DNA of 64,000 nucleotides, taken from Otatea glauca (Eukaryota > Streptophyta > Magnoliopsida > Poales > Poaceae). Below, piece after piece: positions 1-9,916 of this stretch (the first letter of the stretch is position 1; each line of letters begins with the position of its first letter). The stretch lies in assembly GCA_036346275.1 (NCBI GenBank), contig CM070728.1, forward strand, positions 23,646,723 through 23,710,722, read 5' to 3'. Made by a program: the position numbers and the translations under genes. The notes below the pieces were generated by a model. It was not told where the DNA came from. It saw only the letters and a list, made by a program, of their open reading frames with translations, and made no database searches.

Positions 1-112
1 TTTTCATATCCGTTTCCGGGGTTTCCGATTTCGTTTCCATTACCGGTAAAAGATGTGGAAATGGAAATGAAACGACCATTTACTGACCGTTTTCGTTCCG
101 TTTTTATCCCTA
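1..112. mobile_element. Partial hAT-like transposon/MITE end
   Basis: The first 112 bases consist of repeated TTTCCG/CGTTTCC words and finish with TTTTTATCCCTA. Read from the other strand this is TAGGGATAAAAACGG, a common style of hAT-family terminus in plants. The other end lies outside the window, so neither target duplication nor length can be checked. The family call rests on style of sequence only. Confidence 0.4.
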
Positions 113-1859
113 CTTGTGGCCAATGAGGCTCAAGTGAGCAAGCCTATGTAGCCAATGTATAAGGAGGCAAGACAAAAGCTCAATTCAAACAAAACAAGGA
201 AGAGAAAGAAAAGATAATGATGAATTGGATTTAAAGAGTAAAAGAGTCCAATTCGGAATACCAAACCAGCCGAACTTAAAAATATCATAAATCTCACATA
301 CAGACTCGGATTGCGACGTTCCTGGACTTGTTTGATAGCCCCTTTAGTTCATATTTTTTGTAAATTTAATCTCCCCATGCATGTAATTGCAAAAACATCC
401 ATTTCCCAACCACGGAAGGCGCTGCAGGCGGCACTGTCTCCTGCCACACCAGGGGAGCGCAGAAGGTGGCCAGCGTCGTGGAAGCACACACGACAGTGGG
501 AAGATGAGCTGCCGCGCTACCCAGGCGTGGCAGGCAAGTCTGTCGCGCTGCTGGGGCATGGCAGTCAGGTCTGCGGCGCTCGATCACCAGCCCACGCGCG
601 ACCGCTCCATGCGAGACCGCCTGCCCGCTCCTGCGCTTCCTGCCTCGTGTGCTGCCTACCCGTGCACACACACGCCACGCTCGCCTGTAGGCTCCGCGCC
701 ATCCGTGCACATAAGGGTAATAAGCGAGTACAGGCTTTTCTGGTCAAAACGTATCTTGTCTTTATCACTTTATCATGAGTTATTTTCCTTGGTTAACAAT
801 ACTTGTTGTTTTGCCGATATTTGCAGGTTCATTAATTTTCTTTTTACCTCATAGGGGAAACAAAATCGTTAGGTGTATACTATATCTATTTGTTTCTAAT
901 TGGAGGATCCCTTAATCCAATTAAAGGAGGATTCTAAATAGATAGATGTCTTTGATTTCCAAGGGAGATTGGGAATCGATGGACTTTCATTAGGCGCTAC
1001 TATGCTTCCCATGCGCGGAAGCATGTCCTGCGCATCCCGGCTGCAGTAATATGGTGGGCCCAGCTACCCTCCACACCCAGTTGTACATCCTCGCTGCCAA
1101 CGTGCTTTCGATGTACTGGGGCTATTTTGCATTAAAAAAACGCCGAATGGCATACTACATTAAAAAAAACCTTTGTTCGGTTGGGGCAAGAGGCACGCGG
1201 AAGGCGCCACGCCACTACAGCTGTATTTGTTGACAAACTAGCACCAAACCAACTCCGGCGATGTATAAACCCGACGCAAATTCAATAGAAAAGCTTCCTA
1301 TATATCCTTCCAAACATGCATGAGATTGGAAGCATCCACATACCAGAATCGACAATTTAGGGTCGAGCAATCTACCGTAACTATTGCGGATAACTTTTGA
1401 TGCTCGAAATCTGCAGAGAAGGAAACATCCGCCCTCGTTAGATGCAGGGTTTTCTACGGAGTTCCAGCGTTCCAAACAATTGACTTTACGCGCAGACAAA
1501 TTAAAATGAACTCTCTTGTGTCAACAGAATTTCAACGCGAAATCCTTGCGACGCACGGAGGGTCGACGACAGAAAAGGACCCACGGGTTAGTTGTCGGCT
1601 CGCGAAAGGCACGGGAGAGGGCACGGTGTGAAACGGAGCAACGAGTTGGTAGGTCGATTCGTCAAGGCAGGGCCGCCCTTATGCTTCAAAACCGAGAGCG
1701 ATGGATGCCGCGGCGTGACTGATATGAAGTTGTGATCGATCGTTGAGCCACATTTCCTACGGATCCCAGTAGACTTCTGTCTATGTGCGTCATGGTGTCA
1801 ATGCCGAATGCTCTGCTTCTCACCGCGGTCCACGCTCTATGCATACCCATTAATTCGGA
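113..1859. other. Intergenic stretch without a supported gene
   Basis: Open frames at about 311-854 overlap in several phases on both strands of a GC-rich patch (420-720). They have no recognisable domain, splice structure or upstream promoter, so I do not call a gene. The rest is mixed-composition DNA with no clear repeat. Confidence 0.5.
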
Positions 1860-2381
1860 GTATAGTTCTCATAGACTATGTAGAGGTCTACCAATGTTTG
1901 TGATAAGTATTTGATCATGTTTGAGTAAAGTGTGCTCAAGTTTGTGTTTGATTTTAATTGATTTTCAAAATGAAGCAATTTGAGTTGTGTCTGTCTCAGG
2001 CGACGCTACCGGCCCTGAGGCGGTAGTACTACCGGACTCAAGCGGCGATAGTGCCGGCCTACGATTTTACTGAGTTTTTCTCTGAGTTGAGCTGAGCGGC
2101 ACTACCAGACTTTACAGCGGTAATGGTACTACTGGCCCATATATGGCAGTAGCTATTTTCCAGAGAAGGTCTTCGCACGGGTTTGAGAGCGAGCGGCACT
2201 ACCGGCTACTGGAGAGCGGTAGTGATGGTCAGTGGTACTACCGGTCCCTAGTAGGCAGTAGTGCTGACTTGTCTACGAAGTTGAGAATTGAATTTTGAAT
2301 TTGTGTGAGGTTTATTGCACATCAATTTGGACGTTGCTATGTAATGTGTTTTCTTGTTTTTGATAGTTGCAAGACGACGGT
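1860..2381. repeat. Left remnant of an older repeat rich in GGTAGTACC motifs
   Basis: From about 1995 to 2270 the sequence repeatedly shows GCGGTAGTACTACCGG-like words and relatives (GGCACTACC, GGTACTACCGG), many self-complementary. The same motif family reappears at 22980-23060, beyond the right end of the Tat element. The two sides therefore look like halves of one older element split by the Tat insertion. The family is not identified. Confidence 0.5.
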
Positions 2382-3345
2382 TGACGAATACTCATACCAG
2401 GGGTACCCCAACGGCCCAGGGTGATGAGCAGGCTGCCTCAAGCATAGCTCAAGCCTAACAGGCCGCTCCAGGCCCGCTACCGACCAAAGTACCTGCGGGG
2501 CCACACAGGACGTCCATTCCCAACCGATCGGGGTAGGCATCCCCGACCAAGCGAGGCTCCCGACCTCCGCAGTGGGTCGGGATCCCCCGAATCCGACCAA
2601 GCAGGGCTCCCGACCTCCGCAGCGGGTCGGGATCCCCCGACTCCGACCAAACCAAGGCAACCTCCGCCAAGGGCCGCGTGTCGAAGCCTTCGCCAGCTGG
2701 CAGCCACGTGCCCCACGGACGGGGTCAATCAAAGTGGTTGTACGAGAGCAGGTGGATCTTTCCCAAGATGATATAATGACTGCTGAAGTCAAGCTTCCGA
2801 TCCCATCAACCGCCACGCATAATGCGAAGGCACGCCTCCCGAGGCAAAGACTCAACGCCAACACTTGTCAGCGACAGAAGCGGTGCGCCATTTCCCGATG
2901 AAACGGCTAACTGCCCTGCCCAGCGAGACTACCGACCCGGCGTGGGCAAGACCGACAATGACCAGCCGTCAGAGCGAAGAACCAAGCTCCTAGCATAGGT
3001 TGCGCGCCTCCCTCTCCCAATTCTCGATGTAACCTGCCCTTCCGCTACATAAAGGGAGGCGGAGCCCGGGAGAGGGAGGGGGAAAGAAGAGAGAAAAAAG
3101 GAGAGAGGCTTCTTCCGGCTAAGTCTTTACGAACAGCAACTAGCACCCTGCCCAAGCTCTCCGCTCTTGTAAACATCGTAGTCATCTCGCACCAAAGGAA
3201 ATATATTATCACCACACGAATCGGAGTAGGGACATTGGCCCGAACCAGTATACACCTTGGGCTCTCGAGTCTAACCATTCAGGGAGTGAGAACGCGCGGC
3301 CCCTTAAACTTACAAATTTACTTGCCGGTGCTCGAAACGCCGACA
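2382..3345 (+). repeat. 5' LTR of the Tat element
   Basis: This 964-bp LTR starts TGACGAATACTC and ends CGCCGACA. It matches 21040-21996 over its whole length with many small indels. A direct repeat of about 60 bp (GCTCCCGACCTCCGCAG units near 2545-2650) differs in copy state between the two LTRs. A TATA-like TACATAAA lies at 3046-3053, followed by a purine-rich run. Small ORFs inside are not genes. Confidence 0.93.
3046..3053 (+). promoter_or_regulatory. TATA-like box of the 5' LTR
   Basis: TACATAAA follows CCTTCCGC and precedes GGGAGGC, about 290 bp before the LTR end. The same box is conserved in the 3' LTR near 21687. Position and conservation fit the LTR promoter; the start site is inferred. 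Confidence 0.45.
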
Positions 3346-3365
3346 GTTGGCGCGCCAGGTAGGGG
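3346..3365 (+). promoter_or_regulatory. Primer-binding site of the Tat element
   Basis: Immediately after the LTR, TTGGCGCGCCAGGTAGGGG begins at 3347. It starts with TGG, the complement of a tRNA CCA tail, and is the style seen in grass Tat elements. I do not assign the tRNA. Confidence 0.75.
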
Positions 3366-3413
3366 CCTTTGCGCTTCTCCGTCAACGTCTCCGGACTCCC
3401 GTTTGCCTCCCTG

Positions 3414-5180
3414 ATGGCATTCTTCACCCATGACAAGACGATCGCGTTGGGAAGCCGATCCGCCGGCCCTCGGCCAGCCGCCACTTCGATGGGAGGACTC
3501 GTGCTCATCCCAGCCACTTCCGGAGATCAGGCACCCATCGGGAGCCTGAGCGCCATCTCCGGCAACCTCGCCAAACCCCGGCTTGGGGCACCCCAACAAG
3601 CCCCGAAGCCGGAACCCGAGGAGCACCTCGCCACTTCTGGCAATAGCTCCCGTGGGCTCGGGCAGGTGACCATGTCACCCCCCGCAGGCTCACACCTTGT
3701 GGCAATGGCCGGCTACATGCCGGCCTTTGTCCATGAGTTGCTGGAAGATTCTTCCAGCCACGACTCCAGCTCCGACACGAAGCACCCTACCCGCAGGCGG
3801 CACTCTCGCGAGTGCAACATGGCGGGCACGGTCGACTTGACCGTAACCCCCGCGGCTACGGGGGCCCCCATCCGGCACACTAAGGCGCACGAGGAGGAAT
3901 ACCAACGCGAGCACGCTGAACGCGCTCAAGCTCGCCGCGCTGAGCTTCAGCGACAGCGCGAAGAGCTGGAGGAGCGAAGGGCCGAGCTCGACCAGCTCCA
4001 GGCCAACCTAGAGCAGGAGGAGCCCGAGCCCCCGCAGATGCTTGGCGGCGCGCGCGGGCGCACACGCCAGGTACACCACAAGCTGGTGGAAGAGTCTGAC
4101 GACCCTCAGTTCTTCCCCCACGCGAGTCGAACGTGGGTCGCGGCTATAATGTCGCCCGAGGCTCGCCGAGGCGGGTGACCGGAGGCCAAAACCACGCATC
4201 GTAACCTCTCGGGTCAGGAGCGCGGCGCGCCGCAAAGACATGCAGCCTCGCTCCTACCACTGGTGCCACCGCCGCCGGGGCCCATCACCGCCGCTTTCGG
4301 CCGGTGGGCCGGCAAAGCAGCAAGACCACGAACAACCCCAGGCCTCGCGCACCCCGGTCCGCCAGCGCCTCGGCAACGCCTATGACATTCACGCCACCCT
4401 CGAGGCGCGGAAAAAAGCAGCGGATGAGGCCGCCCACTCGCGTGTTGTGGACAGCAGACGCCATCACCACCGAAGCCTAAGCCCCGATGGTCCGGGACCA
4501 CGGGCTTTCTGCCAGGGGATTCGCCGTGCGGATTTCCCTGCCAGATTCAGGGCACCGACCAACATTGCCAAATACACCGGGGCCACAAACCCCGGCGTAT
4601 GGCTTGAGGACTACCGGCTCGCGTGCCGGGTAGGGGGAGCAACAGATGACCTCTTTATCATCCAATACCTCCCTATCTACCTTGCGGACTCGGCTCGAGC
4701 TTGGCTCAAGTACTTGCCCGCAAAGACAATCAGGAACTGGGCTGACTTGAAGACCCTCTTCGTCGGTAACTTTCAGGGCACCTATAAGCGCTCTAGGAAC
4801 TCCTGAGACCTGAAGAGCTGCAAACAGCAGCCGTGAGAAACTCTCCGGGATTACATCCGGCGCTTCTCCCGCCAATGCAACGAGCTCCCCGACATCTCCG
4901 ACGCTGATGTCGTGGGGGCATTCATCTATGGCACCTCTTGCATGGCCTTGGTGCACAAACTGGGCTGTGTCAAGCCCAGGACCACCAAGGAGCTTCGATA
5001 TCGCCACTCAACCACGCCTCCAATGAGGAGGCCGCGGGGCCATCTTCAAGGAGGAAAGGCCCAAGAAGAGCCCGGCGCCCGAGCCGGTCCTTCCGACCGC
5101 CCGGCAAGCGGAAGCGGCATGGAAAGCGTGTCCGCGAGGCCAAGTGGTCGCGGTGCCGACCGCCGCCAAGCGTAGGTGCG
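3414..5180 (+). pseudogene. gag: Tat gag, decayed
   Basis: This encodes the capsid polyprotein that packages the element's RNA. A plausible start is the ATG at 3414. The N-terminal part is open to a stop at 4176-4178 and is rich in Glu/Arg/Gln near 3900-4020, a likely coiled coil. After a frame shift, coding resumes from the ATG at 4240. It contains the retrotransposon gag core (FPARFRAP, then WLEDYRLACR, then ARAWLKYLP) up to TGA at 4804. The capsid helix region continues past TGA stops near 4804 and 4833 with DYIRRFSRQCNELP and GAFIYGT (4850-4935). The remainder to about 5180 is basic and frameshifted. No clean zinc knuckle was found. The stops and shifts mean no functional Gag is made. Confidence 0.8.
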
Positions 5181-5391
5181 ATCGACCGTCGCGCCGACCA
5201 CTTCGAAAAGTTGATGGACGGCCGATGCTCAAACCACGGGTTCCCGTCAAACACAAGTACCGGACCGCAAGGTCTCGAGGCGCTTTTCTCCGGCGCCCCA
5301 CGATGCCGCGGGCAAAGGAAAGAAGCCGCCCCGCCCCAAGGGTCGTGGAGAAGATGGCGACGACGAGTTCCCGTAACCCGACGATCGCCTC

Positions 5392-5960
5392 ATGATCTTT
5401 GGTGGACCGGTATGCTACGCCGACAAGCTGCCGACTCAAGCTCGCCACCGCGAGGTCCACACCGCCACGCCACCGCCCCCAATATCTTCGGTGGTCAATC
5501 GATCACCTTCGATCGGACCGATCATCCTCGACACGCCCCACAACCGGAAGATACCCGCTGTGGTCAACCCCATCGAGGAAGAAGCGCCACGAAGGTGCTA
5601 ATGGGCGGTGGCGGCCGCCTCAACATCCTCTATGTTGAGACGCTGACGCCATGGGGTCCCCGCCGAGTCTCCGACCGAGCAAGGCGCCTTTCCACGGCGT
5701 CATCCTTGGCCAGCAGGCCCACCCGCTCGGGCAGGTCGACCTGCCCGTCACCTTTGGAGGACCAGAAAATTTTCGCACCGAGACCCTCACTTTTGAGGTC
5801 GTGGATTTCCCCGGCTCCTACCACGCTATCCTGGGGAGGCCATACTACGCCAAGTTCATGGCGGTCCCCAGCTACACCTATCTGGTCAAGATGCGGGCCG
5901 CGGAGTCATCACTGTGGCCGTCCTTCCACCGCTTACAACCGCGAGCGGCGAAGCTATGAA
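5392..5960 (+). pseudogene. Tat aspartic protease, decayed
   Basis: This would be the retroviral-type protease that cuts the Gag-Pol polyprotein. MIFGGP begins at 5392. The segment around the active site reads LMGGGGRLNILY (about 5599-5635), where Gly stands at the position of the expected catalytic Asp. A well-preserved C-terminal half follows in another frame (5651-5959), with QAHPLGQVDLPVTFGG and YHAILGRP, typical of Tat proteases. At least two frame changes separate the parts. Loss of the catalytic Asp is read directly from the codon GGC; one base change from GAC is inferred. Confidence 0.75.
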
Positions 5961-6119
5961 GCTAGCATCGGCGATCATCGCGTCCGCCGAGCTAATCAAC
6001 CTCCAGAGGGAGGCCTCCGAGTCCGCCCCTGAGTCTAGCAAGTTGGGGCGGGATCCTTCAAGTCCGCTGAGGACACGAAGAAGGTTGCGGTCGATCCCGG
6101 GGATCAGACCAAGACCGTG

Positions 6120-7320
6120 CGGGTCGGAGCCATGCTCCCCGCTAAATAGGAAAGCGCGCTCGTCGACTTCCTCCGCGCCAACAACGATGTCTTTGCATGG
6201 AAGTCCTCCGACATGCCGGGAATTCCCATGGAAGTCGTCGAGCACTCCTTGAGCATCCGACCAGGCTCAAAGCCGGTCGCCCAACGCCTGCACCGCTTCG
6301 ACGAGGAGAAGCGCAGGATCATAGGGGAGGAGATCGCCAAGCTTTTGGCTGCAGGGTTTATAAAAGAGGTACGCCACCCCGAGTGGCTGGCCAACCCTGT
6401 ACTTGTAAAAAAGAGGAATGGGCAATGGAGAATGTGCGTTGACTATACGAGTCTCAACAAGGCGTGTCCAAAGGACCCGTTCCCCTTGCCCCGCATCGAC
6501 CAAGTCATCGACTCCACCGCGGGGTGAGTCCCTTTCCTTTCTGGATGCCTACTCGGGCTATCACCAGATAGCGCTGAAGGAGTCCGACCAGCTCGCGACC
6601 ACTTTCATCACTCCGTTTGGCTCGTTCTACTACATAACGATGCCATTCGGACTAAAAAACGCGGGCGCTACATACCAGCGATGTATGCAAACGTGCTTTA
6701 ACGACCAGATCGGCCGCAACATTGAGGCGTACGTCGACGACATCGTCGTGAAGACCAGGAAGGCCGACGACCTCATCACCGACCTAGGGGAGACCTTCGC
6801 GAACCTCCGCGGTTCGCATAAAGCTCAACCCCAGAAGTGCGCTTGGGGTCCCCAAGGAAGCTCCCGGCTTCATCGTCTCCGAGCGTGGCATCGAGGCCAA
6901 TCAGAGAAGATCTCGGCAATCGAAGGATGGGCCCGGCTGGCAACCTCAAAGGATCCAGAGGCTAACCGGATGCCTTGCGCCTTAAGTCGCTTTCGTGTCT
7001 CGCCTTGGCGAGCGCGAATGCCGCTCTGTGCCGCTTAAGAAATCCGACCGCCACCGACCCCAGAGGCTCAGAGGCCCTCACCCGCTTGAAGGCCTTCTTG
7101 TCCTCACCTCCGGTCCTGGTTGCCCCTGCACCAGGTGAACCGCTGCTCCTCTACATTGTCGCCACTGCCCAAGTCGTCGGTGCGACCCTTGTGGTGGAAC
7201 GAGCGGAAGAGGGCCGAGAACTCAAGGTACAACGGCCAGTCTACTTCATCAGTGAGGTGCTTTCCGAGTCCAAGGCTCGGTACCCGCAGGTGTAGAAGCT
7301 GCTCTACGCAGTGCTCATCG
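6120..7320 (+). pseudogene. Tat reverse transcriptase with first RNase H domain, decayed
   Basis: RNA-directed DNA polymerase of the element. The N-terminal half is open at 6213-6527, with LVKKRNGQWRMCVDYTSLNK and PFPLPRID. The frame shifts near 6520. The second half (6538-6790) carries FLDAYSGYHQI, TPFGSFYYITMPFGLKNAGATYQ and the catalytic YVDD box at 6730-6741. Coding decays from about 6790 with several shifts. The RT-linked RNase H remnant (about 7040-7320) is recognisable by RPVYFISEVL and KARYPQV, interrupted by TAG at 7293-7295 in place of an expected Gln codon. The polymerase motifs survive but no continuous frame does. Confidence 0.88.
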
Positions 7321-8089
7321 CCAAAAGAAAGCTCGTCCATTACTTCGATCAGCACGCCATCACCGTGGTGACCACGTCGCCGCTCGGCGAGATCGTCCAA
7401 AACCGCGACGCCTCAGGAATGATAGCCAAGTGGGCGCTCGAGCTTAGTGGTCACGGCATAACATACATTCCTCGAACGGCGATCAAGTCACAGGCCCTGG
7501 CCGACTTCGTCGCCGAGTGGACGATGTACTTCGATGGGTCCTACACCAAGAGCGGCGCGGGCGCGGGAGTTGTCATCGTTTCCCCACTCGGGAACAGACT
7601 TCAATACGCCATCAGGCTGCTCCTCGATGCGACCAACAATGTCGCCGAGTACGAGGCTCTCGTCAACGGTCTCCGGATCGCTGCCGACCTCGGTGCTCGT
7701 CGACTCTACGTCCACGGGGACTCCAAGCTTGTCGTCGACCAGGTCATGAAAGCAGCGGAGCCCCGAGACGCCCGCATGGCCGTGTACTGTCGAGAAGTGC
7801 GCAAGCTCGAGGAGCGGTTCAAGGGTTTTGAGCTCCACCATAGCTACAAACGCTACAACGGTGAGGCCGATTACCTAGCCAATCTTGCCTCCAATAGAGA
7901 GCCAGTCCCACCTGGGATCTTTGTCTGCGACCTTCTGCTTCCTTCCGTCCAGTTGAACCCAGTGGCCGAGCGGCCACCCGACCTGCCGAGCGCGGTTGCT
8001 CCGACCGCCGGGCGATCAGCGAACCGACCGGTCGGGCCGCGAGTACTAACGACCGAGTCCGACCGAGGAAGCCCTTCATCGATCGCTTG
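7321..8089 (+). pseudogene. Tat tether and second (archaeal-type) RNase H domain
   Basis: This stretch is continuously open from about 7311 to a TGA at 8088-8090. It follows the in-frame TAG at 7293, so it is read here as part of the broken pol gene. It begins with the end of the RT-linked RNase H/tether (GEIVQNRDASGMIAKWALELS). From about 7524 it has a complete second RNase H: YFDGSYTKSGAGAG, then NNVAEYEALVNGL, then VHGDSKLVVDQV, then YNGEADYLANLAS. These carry the four acidic catalytic residues. A second, archaeal-like RNase H after the first is established as a hallmark of the Tat lineage. The domain itself looks intact. Confidence 0.85.
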
Positions 8090-9275
8090 ACAGACGGATC
8101 GCTTCCATCGACCCGACCGAGGCTCGGCGCCCGCCGACGGCGAAATCTTTCGCCCTGGTCGGGCCGCACTTTACAAAAGGAGTCCTCCGAGTCCCCCAGT
8201 GTATCCCGCCGACCAAGGAAAACAATCGCTGGTCGATATCCATGGCGAGTCTCGCGGTCACCATACCGCACTCCGTCCCCTGGTAGGAAAAGCCTTTCGA
8301 CAAGGTTTCTACTGGCCGACCACCGTGGCCGACGCCGAACAGATTGTACGCACTTGCGAAGGATGCCAATTCTTCGCCCGGCAGACGCATCTGCCAGCTC
8401 AGGCCTTACAGACGATCCCCATCACATGGTCGTTTGTAGTGTGGGGACTCGATCTAGTCGGGCCCTTCAAGAAAGCGCCCGGGGGCTTTACTCATCTCCT
8501 CGTCGCGGTGGACAAGTTCACCAAGTGGATAGAGGCCAAGCCGGTCGTGAGCGTCACGTCGGTGCAAGCGGCCACCTTCTTCCACGACATCGTCTTTCGG
8601 TTTGGAGTCCCGAACTCTATCATCACCGACAACGGGACGCAGTTCACGGGGAAGGAGTTCCTCGAGTTCTGCGACAACTTCAACATCCGCGTCGATTGGG
8701 CAGCCGTGGCCCATCCGCGGACTAACGGTCAAGTCGAACGCGCAAACGGCATGATCCTCCAAGGACTCAAGCCACGGATCTTCAGTCGACTGAAGCATTT
8801 CGCGGGGCGATGGGTGGCCGAGCTACCCTCCGTCCTCTGGAGCCTGCGGACCACACCGACTCGGGCAACCGGGTTTACACCGTTCTTCATGGTATTCGGC
8901 GCTGAAGCTGTCTTGCCAACCGACCTGGAATATGGCGCCCCAAGATTATAAGCCTTCGACGAGGCTCGGGGGCTCGCCTCGCAACAAGACGCCATCGACC
9001 AGCTTGGCGAGGCGCGCGATGTGGCCATTCTACGATCGGCCAAGTATCAACAAGCTCTGCGGCGTTACCACGGCCGTTCGAGGCGATCCTTCAAATGGCG
9101 ACTGTCTGCGTCGGGTCCGACAAAGAAAGACAAGCACAAGCTCGCCATACAGGAAGGCCCTTTTTCGTCGTAGAGGTTCTTCGGCCTGGCACCTTTCGAC
9201 TCAGGGACACGGATGGCTGCGTCCTCCCCAACGCATGGAACATAGAAAAGTTAAGGCGTTTCTATCCCTAAGTCA
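8090..9275 (+). pseudogene. Tat integrase, core intact, C-terminus broken
   Basis: Integrase joins the cDNA to host DNA. A 250-codon open stretch (8199-8951) covers the zinc-binding region (SRGHHTALRPLVGKAF ... CEGCQFF) and the catalytic core. The DDE residues are visible: Asp at 8451-8453 (GLDLVGPF), Asp at 8628-8630 (TDNGTQF) and Glu at 8736-8738 (GQVERANG), giving the classical D-X35-E spacing. TAA at 8949-8951 cuts the frame. The C-terminal DNA-binding part continues in shifted frames to about 9272 (KYQQALRRYH, GTFRLRD and a terminal LRRFYP). The core could still fold, but the protein would be truncated. Confidence 0.88.
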
Positions 9276-9916
9276 TTTTCTTATTCCTTGCGTCGTCTTT
9301 ACTTCTCCTTCCGAGCACTGTCGATGCGGCGACGCAAGGGCTGCCGTTGGCGCCCCATTCAGCCGCTTTGGTCGGGCTTATCGGTCGATAACCCTACGGC
9401 CACGAGGTCTTTCCAGCGGTAACCCTCTCGACCCGAGTGCTACGGCCTACGCCCAGCGGCTATGGTTGCTTGAGTAGCACTTCGGGAAGAAGGAAGTACC
9501 CGAGCGGAGTGACCTTTGGTCGATCGGGAACACTCCTCTCCCGTGCAAACACGGCTAACTCACGCGCTTATGCGGTCGCTGACCGACCGTCACGAGGTCC
9601 TTCCCAGCGGTAACCCTCTCGACCCAAGTGCTCGGCCACGCCCGGCGGCTACGGTTGCAGCAGCACTTAGCTAAGAAGGAAGTGCCCGAGCGGAATGATC
9701 TTTGGCCGATTGGGAATATTTCTATCCTCACAAGTGCGCGTAATCACAGATAGCCAAAAGTTCCTATTCTCTTTGCCCCTCCCGGGCGACCCGACCTACG
9801 CATAAGTGACCCGGTGGTCCTTAAAGCTATGGCGGTCGGCGCCCACCATAACATAAAAGAGGGCAAGAGGCGATCGAACTTGCTAAGTTTTAAGTTTATT
9901 CACATATGATAAGTCT
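9276..9916. repeat. Tat 3' spacer with a ~190-bp direct repeat
   Basis: Two imperfect copies of a unit of about 190 bp lie head to tail at 9401-9590 and 9591-9755. Each begins CACGAGGTC and contains CAGCGGTAACCCTCTCGACC and GAAGGAAGT. No coding frame is shared between them. The tract separates plus-strand pol from the 3' end of the minus-strand gene. It may hold the convergent polyadenylation region, which is inference. Confidence 0.6.

Noticed and set aside
311..854. Overlapping open frames of 114-155 codons on both strands
   Set aside because: GC-rich patch, no domain, several phases equally open, no splice or promoter support.
2382..9275. Possible integrated pararetrovirus
   Set aside because: Paired LTRs, target duplications, polypurine tract and integrase show an LTR retrotransposon; no movement-protein or coat-type region was seen.
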